From Bradyrhizobium lablabi (GTDB lineage: Bacteria > Pseudomonadota > Alphaproteobacteria > Rhizobiales > Xanthobacteraceae), in NCBI RefSeq assembly GCF_900141755.1, contig NZ_LT670844.1, forward strand, positions 1,116,001 to 1,180,000: a DNA stretch of 64,000 nucleotides, given 5' to 3'. Position numbers and translations under genes: made by a program. Below are positions 1-9,544 of this stretch, piece by piece. How positions within the stretch are numbered: position 1 is the stretch's first letter; each line of letters opens with the position of its first letter. The notes under the pieces are model-generated. The model did no database searches. It saw only the letters and a list, made by a program, of their open reading frames with translations, and was not told the origin of the DNA.

Positions 1-45
1 GGTCAGCACAGCTAGCGCAAGCAAGAAGGCAAGGATGGGTTTCAA
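1..45 (-). CDS. ccmH: Cytochrome c maturation protein CcmH/CycL, 5' end only
   Basis: Only the first 15 codons lie in the window. They read from a TTG codon at 45-43 as a basic residue followed by a run of Leu/Ala, which is the beginning of a signal peptide. The start lies just downstream of the ccmF stop, with no in-frame ATG nearby, so TTG is the likely start. CcmH (CycL in rhizobia) is a periplasm-facing, membrane-anchored thioredoxin-fold protein that reduces apocytochrome c for haem ligation, and it normally follows ccmF. The identity is inferred from operon order and the signal peptide, because no CxxC motif is visible yet. Confidence 0.7.
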   Translation of the reverse strand, partial: MKPILAFLLALAVLT

Positions 46-49
46 GGGA

Positions 50-2032
50 TCACTCCGCCGCCTGCAATCCGCCCAGCGCCTTCGCCGGCTTCGGCGCGCC
101 GACCCGCAGCCTGCGATCCGACAGTGACAGCAGCCCGCCGAACGCCATCAGCACCGGGCCGAGCCAGATCAAGAGCACCATCGGCTTGTGGTAGATCCGC
201 ACCGCGATCGCGCCGTCGGCTGCGGTCTCGCCAAGCGAGACATAGATCTGGCTAAAGCCGCGCGTCAGCAATGCCGCTTCAGTGGTGGTCGATCCCCGCG
301 TGGTGAAATTGCGTTTCGAGGGCGTCATGGTGGCGAGCCGCTCGCCATCCAGGCTCACCGTGAAATGCGCCAGCATTTCCCGATAATTCGGCCCTTGCCG
401 CTGCGTCGCGCCGTCGAGCCTCAACTGATAGCGGGCGATGATCGCGACGTCATCGGGCTTCATCGAGCCGATATATTCGCTGTTCCACGTGGTCTCGCAG
501 ACGATCCCGATCAGGGCTATGCCGACGCCGGCATGCGCGAACACCGTTCCCCAGCTCGAGCGCGGCAATCCGCGCGCCCGCCGGAACGAGACTGAAAGCG
601 GCAGCCGAAACAACCCGGTGCGTTCCGCAAGATCGGTCAGTGCGCCGGCAATGACGAAGATCGCGAGGCCGATGGCGAGCGGCGCGAAGGTGCTGCCGCC
701 GCCGGTCCACGCCCATAGCACCGCGACCCCAATCAACGCCGCGATGCCGGCCGCCATCAGCCGCTGCGCCGCGCCCAGAAGATCGCCGCGCTTCCACGCC
801 AGCAATGGCCCGAACGGCACCGCTAACATCAGAGGGAGGAACAACGGCGCGAAAGTGAGATTGAAGAACGGCGCGCCCACCGAAATCTTCTCCCCGGTCA
901 CAACTTCCAGCGCCAGCGGATACAGCGTTCCGATGAAGACGGTGGCACAGGCCGTGGTAAGGAACAGATTGTTGAGCACCAGCGCGCCTTCGCGCGAGAT
1001 CGGCGCGAACAGCCCACCCTGCTTCAGCGCCGAGGCGCGCCAGGCGTAAAGCGAGAGACTCCCGCCGATGAAGATGCACAGGATCAGGAGGATGAACACG
1101 CCGCGCGTCGGATCGGTCGCGAACGCGTGAACCGAGGTCAGCACGCCCGAGCGCACCAGGAAGGTGCCGAGTAGGGATAGCGAGAACGCCAGGATCGAAA
1201 GCAGGATGGTCCAGACCTTCAACGCGTTGCGCTTTTCCATCACCACCAGCGAATGCAACAGCGCGGTGCCGGCAAGCCACGGCATCAGCGAAGCGTTCTC
1301 GACCGGATCCCAGAACCACCAGCCGCCCCAGCCGAGTTCGTAATAGGCCCAATAGGAACCCATCGCGATGCCGAGCGTGAGGAAGATCCACGCCACCAGC
1401 GTCCAGGGCCGCACCCAGCGCGCCCAGGCCGCGTCGATCCGCCCCTCGATCAGGGCCGCGACCGCAAAGGAAAATGAAATCGAGAAGCCGACATAGCCGA
1501 GATAGAGCATCGGCGGATGCACCGCGAGGCCAATATCCTGCAGCACCGGATTGAGGTCGCGGCCCTCGATCGGCGGATTGACGATGCGCAGGAACGGGTT
1601 CGAGGTGATCAGGATGAACAGATAGAAGGCGCTGGCGATCCAGGCCTGCACCGCCAGCACATGCGCCCGCAGCGACAGCGGCAGGTTGTTGCCGAAGGCT
1701 GCGACCATGCCGCCGAACAGCGCCAGGATCGACACCCATAACAGCATCGAGCCTTCGTGATTGCCCCAGACGCCGGTGATCTTGTAGATCAGCGGTTTCA
1801 GCGAATGCGAGTTCTCGAACACGTTGACGACGGAAAAATCCGAGGTGACGTGCAACATGACCAGCGCCGCGAACGAGGCCGCGACGAACAGCAATTGCGC
1901 AAGCGCTGCGGAGCGCGCGACATTCATCAGGGCCGGATCGCGCCAGCGCGCGCCGACGAGCGGCACGGTGGACTGGATCAGCGCCAGCGCCAGCGCCAGC
2001 ACCAGCGCGTAATGTCCGGCTTCCGCGATCAT
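50..2032 (-). CDS. ccmF: Cytochrome c haem lyase subunit CcmF/CycK
   Basis: This 660-residue polytopic inner-membrane protein is the core of the haem lyase that attaches haem to CxxCH motifs of apocytochromes in the periplasm. The tryptophan-rich WWD domain is plain at about residues 234-252 ([20 protein letters not shown]). The conserved HPPMLYLGY histidine stretch is at about 172-180. Many hydrophobic segments span the whole length, and the length is normal for the family. Its ATG overlaps the ccmE stop by 4 bp, indicating translational coupling in the ccmI-ccmE-ccmF-ccmH operon. Start and family assignment are secure. Confidence 0.97.
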   Translation of the reverse strand: MIAEAGHYALVLALALALIQSTVPLVGARWRDPALMNVARSAALAQLLFVAASFAALVMLHVTSDFSVVNVFENSHSLKPLIYKITGVWGNHEGSMLLWVSILALFGGMVAAFGNNLPLSLRAHVLAVQAWIASAFYLFILITSNPFLRIVNPPIEGRDLNPVLQDIGLAVHPPMLYLGYVGFSISFSFAVAALIEGRIDAAWARWVRPWTLVAWIFLTLGIAMGSYWAYYELGWGGWWFWDPVENASLMPWLAGTALLHSLVVMEKRNALKVWTILLSILAFSLSLLGTFLVRSGVLTSVHAFATDPTRGVFILLILCIFIGGSLSLYAWRASALKQGGLFAPISREGALVLNNLFLTTACATVFIGTLYPLALEVVTGEKISVGAPFFNLTFAPLFLPLMLAVPFGPLLAWKRGDLLGAAQRLMAAGIAALIGVAVLWAWTGGGSTFAPLAIGLAIFVIAGALTDLAERTGLFRLPLSVSFRRARGLPRSSWGTVFAHAGVGIALIGIVCETTWNSEYIGSMKPDDVAIIARYQLRLDGATQRQGPNYREMLAHFTVSLDGERLATMTPSKRNFTTRGSTTTEAALLTRGFSQIYVSLGETAADGAIAVRIYHKPMVLLIWLGPVLMAFGGLLSLSDRRLRVGAPKPAKALGGLQAAE

Positions 2033-2520
2033 CGCGACGCTCCCTGGGTGCCCGCTTGCTTTGCGTTAGTGTCCGGCGTGGCGCCGTAATCGTCTTTCCA
2101 GTGCCCCTGTTTCTTCAGCGCGTCGGCGACCTCCTTCGGCATATAGGTCTCGTCGTGCTTGGCGAGCACGGCATCGGCGTTGAATACGCCGGATGGGTCG
2201 AGCACGCCTTCGGCGACCACGCCCTGCCCTTCGCGAAACAGATCAGGCAAAATTCCCTTGTAGGCGACCGGCAATTTCGCGCTGCCGTCGGCGACCAGAA
2301 AGGTGACCGCGAGGTTATCGCCGTGCACCAGCGACCCCGGCTGCACCAGGCCGCCGAGCCGGAAGCGCCGGCCGGGCGCAATATGTTTCTCGGCCACCAT
2401 CGAGGGCGTCGAGAAGAACACGATCGAATCGCGCATCGCGTTCAGCACCAGCGCGGCGGCGACCGCAAGCACCGCGAACGAACCGCCGATGATCGTCAAC
2501 CGCCGCTGCCTGCGCGTCAT
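2029..2520 (-). CDS. ccmE: Periplasmic haem chaperone CcmE/CycJ
   Basis: This 163-residue membrane-anchored protein carries haem from CcmC/CcmD to the CcmF/CcmH ligase. It has a cytoplasmic basic N-terminus (MTRRQRR), one transmembrane anchor at about residues 9-27 and a periplasmic OB-fold domain. The covalent haem-binding histidine is H122 in the motif KHDETYMP, with the conserved Tyr at 126. It sits between ccmI (99 bp upstream, with a palindromic repeat in the gap) and ccmF (4-bp overlap). Length and motifs match the family. Confidence 0.97.
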   Translation of the reverse strand: MTRRQRRLTIIGGSFAVLAVAAALVLNAMRDSIVFFSTPSMVAEKHIAPGRRFRLGGLVQPGSLVHGDNLAVTFLVADGSAKLPVAYKGILPDLFREGQGVVAEGVLDPSGVFNADAVLAKHDETYMPKEVADALKKQGHWKDDYGATPDTNAKQAGTQGASR

Positions 2521-2538
2521 GCCTGGTCTCTATTCCTT

Positions 2539-2585
2539 CGCATGATGTGATCCGAAAACCGCTGCACACTTTTCGGCATCATGCG
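2539..2585. repeat. Imperfect palindromic dispersed repeat
   Basis: The arms CGCATGATG-TGAT-CCGAAAA and TTTTCGG-CATCATGCG pair except for a 4-nt bulge, around a loop of about 11 nt. I recognise similar elements as scattered intergenic palindromes in Bradyrhizobium genomes. It lies in the only sizeable gap of the ccm operon, between ccmI and ccmE. A hairpin here could affect the relative expression of ccmI and the downstream genes, but that is inference. Confidence 0.75.
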
Positions 2586-2619
2586 ATGTGATCCCTGCGC
2601 TGCGTCACACTTCTCTCGC

Positions 2620-3723
2620 TCATCCGTCGAGCCCGAGATTCTTCAGGCCCTCGTTCAATTGCCGCAGCCGCTCGGAATCGTTGGCGACCGCCTGACGGGC
2701 GTCGGTGAGCGCGTTTTTCACCTTGTCGCGATCGCCCATCACCATATAGGCACGAACCAGCCGCAACCATCCCTCGACGTCGTCGCCGTTTTGCTTCAAT
2801 CGGCCGGCGAGGCGCTCGACCATGCCTTTGATCATCGCGCCGCGGTCGGCCTCGCTCATGTCTTTTGCCGCGGCCATGGTGTCGTCGGACAACGCCGGCA
2901 CCGCGGGACCGCCGACCCGGGCTAAAGCGGCCGCCACCAGCGGGCGCCAGGGCGCCGCCGGCGGCGCCTTTGCCAGCATCACGCGCCAGATCGAAGCGGC
3001 GTCCGCGGCGCGGCCGTCCTGCTCGGCGGCAAGGCCGAGGAAGTAGCTTGCCTTGGCGTCGTCCGCATCGAGCGCGAGCGCGTGCTCGAATTCGGCCTTG
3101 GCCTCCGATGTGATGACGCCGCCGGCAGCGCCGGCGATGGCCTCGCCGAGATCGGCCCGCCGCCCGGCGGTCTCACCGTTGTAATTGATCGAATTGCGAT
3201 AGGCGCGGACCGCGTCATCGTAGCGGCCCAACCGCACCAGCACCGGCGCCAGCACGTTCCAGCCACGGCCATCGGTCGGGTTTTTCTCGAGATGCGCTTC
3301 GACCTGCGCGACCAGATTGTCGAGCGACTGGTTGGCGCCGGGCGCGAAGCTGCGTTCCGCCAACGGAAAATCGCCAAGCCGCGGCGAGCCGAGCGGCAGA
3401 TAAAGCGCAACCGCGACGATGGGAAGTCCGACCATGGCGATGACCGCCGCCGTGCGGCGCAAGCGCGTGTTCGAGGCAACCGGCGGCTCGCGGGGACTGT
3501 CCACGGCTGCCAGCAGGCGGCGGCTGATTTCGACGCGCGCGGCGGCTGCCTCGGCTGAGCCGATCAGCCCCGCGGCGAGATCGCGATCGATCTCGGCGAG
3601 TTGATCCTGGTAGACATTGCTCTCGCTGCCGTCGTTTTGCGGCCGGCCGCGGCGACCCAGCGGCCAGAGCACGGCGAAGATCGCCGCGGCCGTCATCAGC
3701 GCGAACACAAACCACAGCGTCAT
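2620..3723 (-). CDS. ccmI: Cytochrome c-type biogenesis protein CcmI/CycH
   Basis: CcmI binds apocytochrome c and presents it to the CcmF/CcmH lyase. The preferred start at 3723 gives 367 residues beginning MTLWFVFALMTAAAIF, the typical first membrane helix. The longer frame to 3810 would add 29 non-family residues. Next comes a cytoplasmic acidic/leucine-rich stretch (about 30-65), a second helix (about 95-115), and a long periplasmic region with TPR-like helical pairs. It is the first gene of the minus-strand operon. It is the most variable Ccm protein, but topology, length and position fit well. Confidence 0.93.
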   Translation of the reverse strand: MTLWFVFALMTAAAIFAVLWPLGRRGRPQNDGSESNVYQDQLAEIDRDLAAGLIGSAEAAAARVEISRRLLAAVDSPREPPVASNTRLRRTAAVIAMVGLPIVAVALYLPLGSPRLGDFPLAERSFAPGANQSLDNLVAQVEAHLEKNPTDGRGWNVLAPVLVRLGRYDDAVRAYRNSINYNGETAGRRADLGEAIAGAAGGVITSEAKAEFEHALALDADDAKASYFLGLAAEQDGRAADAASIWRVMLAKAPPAAPWRPLVAAALARVGGPAVPALSDDTMAAAKDMSEADRGAMIKGMVERLAGRLKQNGDDVEGWLRLVRAYMVMGDRDKVKNALTDARQAVANDSERLRQLNEGLKNLGLDG

Positions 3724-3931
3724 CAAGCAGGGTTCCGATTGAGCGGCGCAAACACGGGTCGCGCCGCTACGCCGCTTTACACTACGGGCGGCAAGCGCGG
3801 CAATTGACAATTACCGATTCGCTTTTGTGGTAGATAAGGTACGAAAATCCAGTCAAAATATGGTGTTAATTGACCCTGAACATCACGCGAGCCCGACGTT
3901 GATCCGAGCCTGACGCTAACCGAACCTGACG

Positions 3932-4222
3932 TCAATTAACCTGGAATTCGGCGCTTTGCGCGGCATCCTCGCCGTGCCCGTTCAGCGCCTTCAGAAAGTA
4001 CGCGCCCGGCTTGACGGTGTCGGGCAGCCTGATCCGCAGCGAGCCGCTCGGGACCGGAGAGGCAATGGTGGTGACCGGCTCCGGCAACGGCTCGCCGCTG
4101 CTCTTGTCGACGACCACGACCTTCGCCCGGACCATCAGATTTCGGTAGATCGCCGAAATTACGCGGTTCTCGAGTTCAATGAATTTGATGACGGGATTCA
4201 TGCCCGAACGGTACGTTGCCAC
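3932..4222 (-). CDS. Conserved hypothetical protein, 89-96 residues
   Basis: I do not recognise a domain. The protein would be 96 residues from the GTG at 4222, or 89 from the ATG at 4201 (MNPVIKFIELENRVIS). The N-terminal half is helical, and the C-terminal half (RIRLPDTVKPGAYFLKALN) looks like a beta-rich fold. There is no signal peptide or membrane segment. It stands alone on the minus strand between ccmI and a larger unknown gene. Codon use agrees with its neighbours. The A/T-rich stretch upstream (4223-4362) is a reasonable place for its promoter. Confidence 0.6.
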   Translation of the reverse strand: MATYRSGMNPVIKFIELENRVISAIYRNLMVRAKVVVVDKSSGEPLPEPVTTIASPVPSGSLRIRLPDTVKPGAYFLKALNGHGEDAAQSAEFQVN

Positions 4223-4362
4223 CTCGATCTCGTCAACTGCAAATTGCAGAGTGGAATTAATACTATTTTCTTAACGCGTTTTTTGCAAATTCGCAAAAAT
4301 CGTGGCGGCATTGCGCGAAAAATAAGCGCACTCCTTTCGACTCTTTCATTCGCATCAATGGG

Positions 4363-5763
4363 CTAGCCGGCGCGCGACGGCTTGCGTTCGCCGGTCATCG
4401 CGTTTTCGGCCGCCCGGCTCATCAGCGACGCATAATCGTGGCCGAACAGCACCTCGCAGAAACGGATCGCGGCTGCGACCTGCATCTGCCGATAGGCGCG
4501 CACCCTGGCGTCACCGCCGCGCAGCGATTGCACCAGCGCTTCGGTGGCCTGCTCGACATATTGCTGCAGGTCCGAATAAGTGCGCAGCGTAACCTCGTTG
4601 ATCGCGAGTTCGCTGGCATAGGTGCGGCAGATCGCGACGAAATCGATCAACGCCGCGGTTTCGTCGACTTCGGTGGCATCGACCCCGGAGCTCGCCGAAA
4701 TATCCTTGTCGGGGCGCTGGCGCAGCAAGCGCCGCACCCGGCCGGGCACGCTGTCGATTTCCGATTGCAGGGTATTGGAAATATCGGCCCGGATCGAGGC
4801 CAGCTGCCTGCCCCACGTGGAATCGTTGCGTAGATCGAGTTCGGTGCGCAAGCCACGCACGCCGTCGTGAAGCGCCTTGAGCTGCTCGGCGACGTTTTCA
4901 AAATGGCCACGCTTGATGTCGGTGCGCAGCCCGGCCGCGAGGAAGGACAGATCGTGCAGCGCAATGGTGACCGCGATGCCGTAGGGCGTCGCGGCAACGC
5001 GGACTTCGTCGTCGGATGCGGCCATCTTGACGGCAAGGCGGATGATTTGCCACGGCGCGGTCAGCCGCTGCATGACCAGCGACAGCACGAACGGCAGAAG
5101 CTGCGGCGTCTGCAGCGTGGGAACGTTGATCGCGCTCGAGACCTGGGAGATCTGCGGATCCCCGAACACCCGCAAGAAGCCGGGAATCCGGCTGCCGAGC
5201 CCGTCGAGCGCCTCGCGGGCCTGCAACACCGAGCCGATCGGCAGCAAATCCTCGATCACATTGGGGGCACCGACGCGGGCCAGCGCGCGCTGCTTGTCGC
5301 CGCCATGCCCGGGCATGGCGATCTTGACGATCGCATCTGCCGCGGCGAGCTGGAATTTGCGGACCGCCGGCTCGAGCTCGGATGCCGTTCCGCTTTGCCG
5401 CGCCCTGGCCAGCGCCGCCTCGAACTCGCGCGCTTTTTCCGGCGCACCGTCACGGCTCAGCCACTGCCACACCGGCGTGAGCGAGGCGCGGCGGACCTGT
5501 CCGGCCCGCACCGCTGAATTGCCTTCGACCAGGAACGGCTCGAGCGGACGGAACAACAGCCGCGCCGGATCGTCGGTGCGCGGCAGCGCCTCCTCATCCG
5601 CGCCGCGCACGACCTTGCGCAATTGTTCGAGCACGAGCGTTGCGACCGCGGTGTCTTCGCCGCGCTCGACGGCGCGCTCGAACTCCCGCATCAGCAACGC
5701 CTGCGACTGCGGCGGAAGCTGCACGAGATAGTCCTTCAGCCGCTCGATCGGTGTCTGGCTCAT
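4363..5763 (-). CDS. Conserved hypothetical protein, 466 residues
   Basis: No domain was recognised. The start at 5763 (MSQTPIERLKDYL) is preferred because the longer open frame to 6114 runs through the A/T-rich brnT region and reads as non-coding. A second in-frame ATG pair near 5820, preceded by GGGG, is the alternative. The protein is soluble and almost entirely helical (for example the Leu/Arg-rich stretch at about 30-60), with no signal peptide. Upstream at 5834-5848 lies TTAA-GAAGTCG-TTTA, one mismatch from a CtrA box. The gene ends alone, so context gives no functional clue. Confidence 0.75.
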   Translation of the reverse strand: MSQTPIERLKDYLVQLPPQSQALLMREFERAVERGEDTAVATLVLEQLRKVVRGADEEALPRTDDPARLLFRPLEPFLVEGNSAVRAGQVRRASLTPVWQWLSRDGAPEKAREFEAALARARQSGTASELEPAVRKFQLAAADAIVKIAMPGHGGDKQRALARVGAPNVIEDLLPIGSVLQAREALDGLGSRIPGFLRVFGDPQISQVSSAINVPTLQTPQLLPFVLSLVMQRLTAPWQIIRLAVKMAASDDEVRVAATPYGIAVTIALHDLSFLAAGLRTDIKRGHFENVAEQLKALHDGVRGLRTELDLRNDSTWGRQLASIRADISNTLQSEIDSVPGRVRRLLRQRPDKDISASSGVDATEVDETAALIDFVAICRTYASELAINEVTLRTYSDLQQYVEQATEALVQSLRGGDARVRAYRQMQVAAAIRFCEVLFGHDYASLMSRAAENAMTGERKPSRAG

Positions 5764-5939
5764 GCTCCGGTATGCACGCTGGTATCGCGCGGACGGCAAA
5801 GTGCGTCCACCGGTCATCATACGAGCCCCGGCGTTAAGAAGTCGTTTAGGAACAGTGCCGGGAGATGCCGGTCGCGGCCTCGATCCAGCGCAGCCGGTGG
5901 CTGCGAGCTTTGCGCCGATCGAGATCGACAACGGATTAA

Positions 5940-5953
5940 ATTGTAGATACAAT
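5940..5953. promoter_or_regulatory. Candidate BrnA operator upstream of brnT
   Basis: The palindrome ATTGTA-GA-TACAAT sits 7 bp upstream of the brnT ATG, in a locally A/T-rich segment. BrnT-BrnA complexes are known to repress their own promoter, so a palindrome here is a natural operator candidate. The sequence shows the symmetry; binding is inferred. Confidence 0.5.
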
Positions 5954-5960
5954 ATAAATA

Positions 5961-6157
5961 ATGAAGATCGTTTGGGACGAACCAAAGCGCATGGCCAATC
6001 TTGCAAGTCATGGGATGGATTTTGCGGATTTGGACGAAGGGTTCTTTGAGGGCTCGGTTGTCGTCCCGGCGAAGTAGGGCCGGCAGATTGCGAAGGGCTC
6101 AGCGTCATCAGCATGCGACCGGCTAGTCGAAAGGAGCGGAGATTGATCGATGGGTAA
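5961..6157 (+). pseudogene. brnT: Degenerate BrnT toxin gene
   Basis: BrnT is a RelE-like ribonuclease toxin. From the ATG at 5961 the frame reads MKIVWDEPKRMANLASHGMD and on to VVVPAK, matching the BrnT N-terminus. It then hits an in-frame TAG at 6075-6077, where the family continues K-R-G-R. The family-like C-terminus (GLSVISMRPASRKERRLIDG, stop at 6155-6157) is preserved in a different frame. The central strands are therefore deleted and the frame is lost. The remnant overlaps brnA by 8 bp, as in intact operons. The toxin should be inactive. Confidence 0.85.
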
Positions 6158-6446
6158 GCGCCAGAAACCGTTCAAGCCGGGCCATGGCTATACCAAGAAG
6201 GATTGGGACAACGTTCAAAGTCCCGAGCTGACGGCCTCGCAAATTGCGAGGGCAAAGCCCTTTGCAGAAGCATTTCCCGAACTTGCGGCTTCGATCCGAA
6301 GAGGGCGTGGCCCGAACAAGGCACCGACCAAAAAGCTTGTTTCGCTGCGGCTGTCCGGGGAGGTGCTCGAAGCCTACAAGGCCAAGGGGCCGGGCTGGCA
6401 ATCACGGATCGATGCGGATTTGCGCCGCATCAACAAGATCAAGTGA
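6150..6446 (+). CDS. brnA: BrnA-family antitoxin, orphaned
   Basis: This 98-residue protein has the BrnA layout. A helical N-terminal part (MGKRQKPFKPGHGYTKKDWD; SPELTASQIARAKPFAEAFP) would wrap the toxin. A C-terminal ribbon-helix-helix DNA-binding part follows (KLVSLRLSGEVLEAYKAKG, then PGWQSRIDADLRRI). In complete systems BrnA neutralises BrnT and represses the operon. Here the toxin upstream is broken by a nonsense codon and an internal deletion, while this frame is intact. It could persist as a free repressor, or as an antitoxin against another BrnT elsewhere. The SD is AAGGAGCGG upstream of the ATG. Confidence 0.87.
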   Translation: MGKRQKPFKPGHGYTKKDWDNVQSPELTASQIARAKPFAEAFPELAASIRRGRGPNKAPTKKLVSLRLSGEVLEAYKAKGPGWQSRIDADLRRINKIK

Positions 6447-6468
6447 CCCCTGTTGACGGCGCGGCGAT

Positions 6469-7845
6469 TCAGCTTCCCGGCAGCACCAGTTCGGCCCGCA
6501 AGCCGCCGATCGGCGCGTTGCCGAGGGTGAGGCCGCCGCCATAGAGCGCGGCAAGGTCGACCACGATCGACAACCCGAGCCCGGAACCCGGCTTGGATTC
6601 GTCGAGCCGCTGGCCGCGGCGCGACACCTGCGCGCGCTCGGCCGCCGATAGTCCCCGCCCGTCGTCGTCGACGATGATCCGCAGCCTCGGGCTGGCGCCG
6701 GGCTCGGCCGGCCGCTCGACCAGCACCTCGATGAAGACATGCGAGGTCGCCCATTTGCAGGCATTGTCGACGAGGTTGCCGGCCATCTCCTCGAGGTCCT
6801 GCCGCTCGCCGCGGAATTTCGCCTGCGGGTCGGCATCGACGGCGATGGCGATGCCGCGATCGCGATGGATCTTCTCCATGGTCCGGCGCAGCGCCTCGAT
6901 CACGGGCGCGACCTCGGTGACCGTGCCGACAATGGTGAGACGCGCGGCGATCCGCGCGCGCTCCAGATGATGCGCCACCTGGTCGCGCATCACATCGGCC
7001 TGCTCCAGAATCTTGGTCGCGAAGGGATCGCTGACATGGGCGGTGGCTTCGTTAACGATCACCGACAGCGGCGTCTTGATGGCGTGCGCGAGATTGCCGA
7101 CATGGGTGCGCGCGCGCTCGACGATTTCCCGGTTGGCCTCGATCAGCGCATTGGTCTCGCGCGCCAAGGGCGCGATCTCGACGGGAAATTCGCCCTCGAG
7201 CCGCTCGGCGCGGCCGGAGCGGATATCGGCGATCGCTTCCGAGATGCGTTTCAGCGGCGCCAGACCGAAACGGACCTGGAAAATCGTGGTCAACAGCAGC
7301 ACGATGCCGAGCGCTGTAAAGGTGCCGCCGAGGTAATAGTCAAAGCTGCGGATTTCATCGAAAATCTCGGTGGCGTCGCCGGCGACGGAGACCAGGAACT
7401 TGCCGTCGGCGCCGAGATCGACCGGCCGTTCCACCATGCGGAGATTCTGGCCCTCGGGACCGTCGACATAACCGAGCCGGATGCCGGCCGCGGTCAGATC
7501 GACGGCGTGATCCTCGAGCTTGGGCAGGTTCTTGTCCCACAGCGATCGCGACCGCCGCACCTCCGCCTTGTCGGTGTCGGTCCGGGTGATCTGCCAGTAC
7601 CAGCCCGACAGCGGCAGCTCGAACAACGGTTCGCCGAGCGACTGGAACTGGCGGTCGGGGGGCTCGTCGGGGGTTGCGACCTCGGCGATCAGGGTCCGCA
7701 GATAGAGGTTGAGGCGGCGATCGAAGGCGCGCTCGGTGGCGCTGCGGTAGACCGATGACAGCACGATCCCGGTGATCGCCAGGATCACCACCAGCCAGGC
7801 GGTCGCGGATAGAAACAGCCGCGTGGCGAGCGAACTGCCGCGCAT
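6469..7845 (-). CDS. Sensor histidine kinase, FeuQ/PhoQ-like
   Basis: The start at 7845 (MRGSSLATRLFLSATAW) gives 458 residues; the longer frame to 7929 adds a Pro/Arg-rich tail without support. Transmembrane segments at about 9-31 and 171-191 flank a periplasmic sensor domain of about 140 residues. HAMP-like residues follow, then the H-box with H254 (LAHAIKTPLS), the N-box NLVDNACKW (357-365), the G1 box DDDGRGL (393) and the G2 box GSGLGLSI (420). The H-box style and the partner regulator resemble the rhizobial FeuQ/FeuP pair. That identity is inference; an inner-membrane kinase is certain. Confidence 0.92.
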   Translation of the reverse strand: MRGSSLATRLFLSATAWLVVILAITGIVLSSVYRSATERAFDRRLNLYLRTLIAEVATPDEPPDRQFQSLGEPLFELPLSGWYWQITRTDTDKAEVRRSRSLWDKNLPKLEDHAVDLTAAGIRLGYVDGPEGQNLRMVERPVDLGADGKFLVSVAGDATEIFDEIRSFDYYLGGTFTALGIVLLLTTIFQVRFGLAPLKRISEAIADIRSGRAERLEGEFPVEIAPLARETNALIEANREIVERARTHVGNLAHAIKTPLSVIVNEATAHVSDPFATKILEQADVMRDQVAHHLERARIAARLTIVGTVTEVAPVIEALRRTMEKIHRDRGIAIAVDADPQAKFRGERQDLEEMAGNLVDNACKWATSHVFIEVLVERPAEPGASPRLRIIVDDDGRGLSAAERAQVSRRGQRLDESKPGSGLGLSIVVDLAALYGGGLTLGNAPIGGLRAELVLPGS

Positions 7846-7992
7846 CAGCGCACGATGTCGGAATGCATGTCCCCGGGCCGGGGCCCGGGGGACGGATGCC
7901 GGTATTCGGACAAGATCATGCTCGGACAAAAGAGTAAGATCGGCGCCGGATCAACACCCTTGATGAGGTAATCCTCGATCAGGCAACCTTAA

Positions 7993-8664
7993 TCAGGTAC
8001 CCGGCGATGGCGGCGTCAAGAGATAGCCCAGCCCCCGCACGGTCTGGATGATATCGACGTCGAGCTTCTTGCGGATGCGGCCGACGAATACTTCGATAGT
8101 GTTGGAGTCGCGGTCGAAATCCTGGTCGTAGAGATGCTCCACCAGTTCGGTGCGCGACACGACGCGTCCGCTGTGGTGCATGAGATAGGCGAGCAGCCGG
8201 TACTCGTGCGAGGTCATCTTGATCGGATTGCCCGCCACGCTGACGCGGCCGGTCCTGGTATCGAGCGAGACCGGTCCGCAGGTCAGTTCCGACTGGGCGT
8301 GGCCGGTGGAGCGGCGCAGCAGCGCGCGGATCCGGGCCAGCACCTCCTCGAGATGAAACGGCTTTGCGACATAGTCGTCGGCGCCGGCGTCAAAGCCCTG
8401 CACCTTGTCGCTCCAGCGGTCTCGCGCGGTGAGGATCAGCACCGGCATCGCGCGGCCGTTGCGGCGCCACGCCTCGAGCACCGAGATGCCGTCCATTTTC
8501 GGCAGGCCGATGTCGAGCACGACGGCGTCATAGGGCTCGCTGTCGCCGAGGAAATGCCCTTCCTCGCCATCGAAAGCGCGATCGACGACATAGCCGGCGT
8601 CGGACAGCGCCGTGGTAAGCTGGCGATTTAGATCGGGGTCGTCTTCAACAACGAGCAGGCGCAC
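7993..8664 (-). CDS. OmpR/PhoB-family response regulator, FeuP-like
   Basis: I chose GTG at 8664 (MRLLVVEDDPDL, 223 residues) because GGAG lies 6 nt upstream; a TTG four codons earlier is the alternative. The receiver domain occupies residues 1-115, with the acidic pocket ED(D)8-9, phospho-acceptor D51 (VLDIGLP) and Lys in YVAKPFH near 101. A winged-helix DNA-binding domain occupies about 125-220 (DSNTIEVFVGRIRKKL). It is upstream of, and presumably cotranscribed with, the histidine kinase gene, separated by about 150 bp. Likely role: DNA-binding partner of that kinase. Confidence 0.94.
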   Translation of the reverse strand: MRLLVVEDDPDLNRQLTTALSDAGYVVDRAFDGEEGHFLGDSEPYDAVVLDIGLPKMDGISVLEAWRRNGRAMPVLILTARDRWSDKVQGFDAGADDYVAKPFHLEEVLARIRALLRRSTGHAQSELTCGPVSLDTRTGRVSVAGNPIKMTSHEYRLLAYLMHHSGRVVSRTELVEHLYDQDFDRDSNTIEVFVGRIRKKLDVDIIQTVRGLGYLLTPPSPGT

Positions 8665-8872
8665 GCTGGTCTCCAAAATAAGAGTTGCACGACATCCGCC
8701 ATCAAGATGACCTCCGCCGGCGTGAACCGTTTATGAACAGAGCCAACCCCGCAACGTTACTTTTTATCCATAACCGGCTTTGCCGCATTTTGATGCGGCG
8801 CCCGGTCCGATCTAAACGCTGAACGCGCCGAGTCGGAAAGCCCCAAATGCTGCTGCGCCGCACGGGTTGCGG

Positions 8873-9544
8873 CTAGCCTTCGGCCGGCGGTCCCCTGATT
8901 TCGATAAAGTCAACCGGACCGCCCGGCCTGTCGTCATCGAACACCCCGACCATCAGCCGTCCGGTCCGCCAGGCCTGCGTGTCCAGATTGCTGCGGCCCT
9001 CATGCAGCAACGGGCCGTCCGGATAATTGTCATGGCCGTGCACCACATGGAGCGTGCCGAAACCCCCGGAAAATCCCTTCGGGTAGCGCTTCCACAACAA
9101 CGTCGCTTGGCTCTGCCGATCGAGCGGAATTTCCGGATCGACGCCGGCGTGAACGTAGAGGCGATAGGTGTCGACATGCATCAGAAGAAGCTGGTCGAGC
9201 CAGGCAATATGGGCCCGCGGCACGTCGCCGGGATCGCCGCCATAGGAGGCGAGCGCCGTATCGCCGCCCTTCTCCAGCCACGCCGCCATCTTCGCGGGAT
9301 CGCGCAAAGCCTCCACCATCATGGCGTCGTGGTTGCCCTTCAGCGTCACCAGGCGCCAGGGCGCGCCGACGCCTAAGCGCAAGCGGTCGATGACCTCCCG
9401 GCTTTGCGGGCCTTTGTCGACATAGTCGCCGATCGTGACGATGCAGCCGGCTTCGCCTCCCGAACGCGCCGTGATGCCTGAGAGCGCATCGCTGAGCAGA
9501 TCGTAGCGGCCGTGAATATCCGGAATGACGTAGGTCAGGCGCAT
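8873..9544 (-). CDS. PPP-type metallophosphoesterase (Ser/Thr protein phosphatase family)
   Basis: The start at 9544 (MRLTYVIPDIHGRYD) gives 223 residues, and the metal-binding motifs follow in the right order: DIHG at residues 9-12, GDYVDKG, and GNHD, with later His residues in VHAGVD and VHGHD. This is the compact calcineurin-like fold of bacterial PphA-type phosphatases, which use two metal ions to hydrolyse phosphoesters of proteins or small molecules. The substrate cannot be read from the sequence. The gene stands alone, with neighbours unrelated to signalling apart from the two-component pair on its downstream side. Confidence 0.9.
   Translation of the reverse strand: MRLTYVIPDIHGRYDLLSDALSGITARSGGEAGCIVTIGDYVDKGPQSREVIDRLRLGVGAPWRLVTLKGNHDAMMVEALRDPAKMAAWLEKGGDTALASYGGDPGDVPRAHIAWLDQLLLMHVDTYRLYVHAGVDPEIPLDRQSQATLLWKRYPKGFSGGFGTLHVVHGHDNYPDGPLLHEGRSNLDTQAWRTGRLMVGVFDDDRPGGPVDFIEIRGPPAEG

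Noticed and set aside
5764..6114. N-terminal extension of the 466-residue unknown protein to 583 residues
   Set aside because: The extension runs antisense through the brnT remnant and its A/T-rich promoter, and its composition is unlike the rest of the protein.
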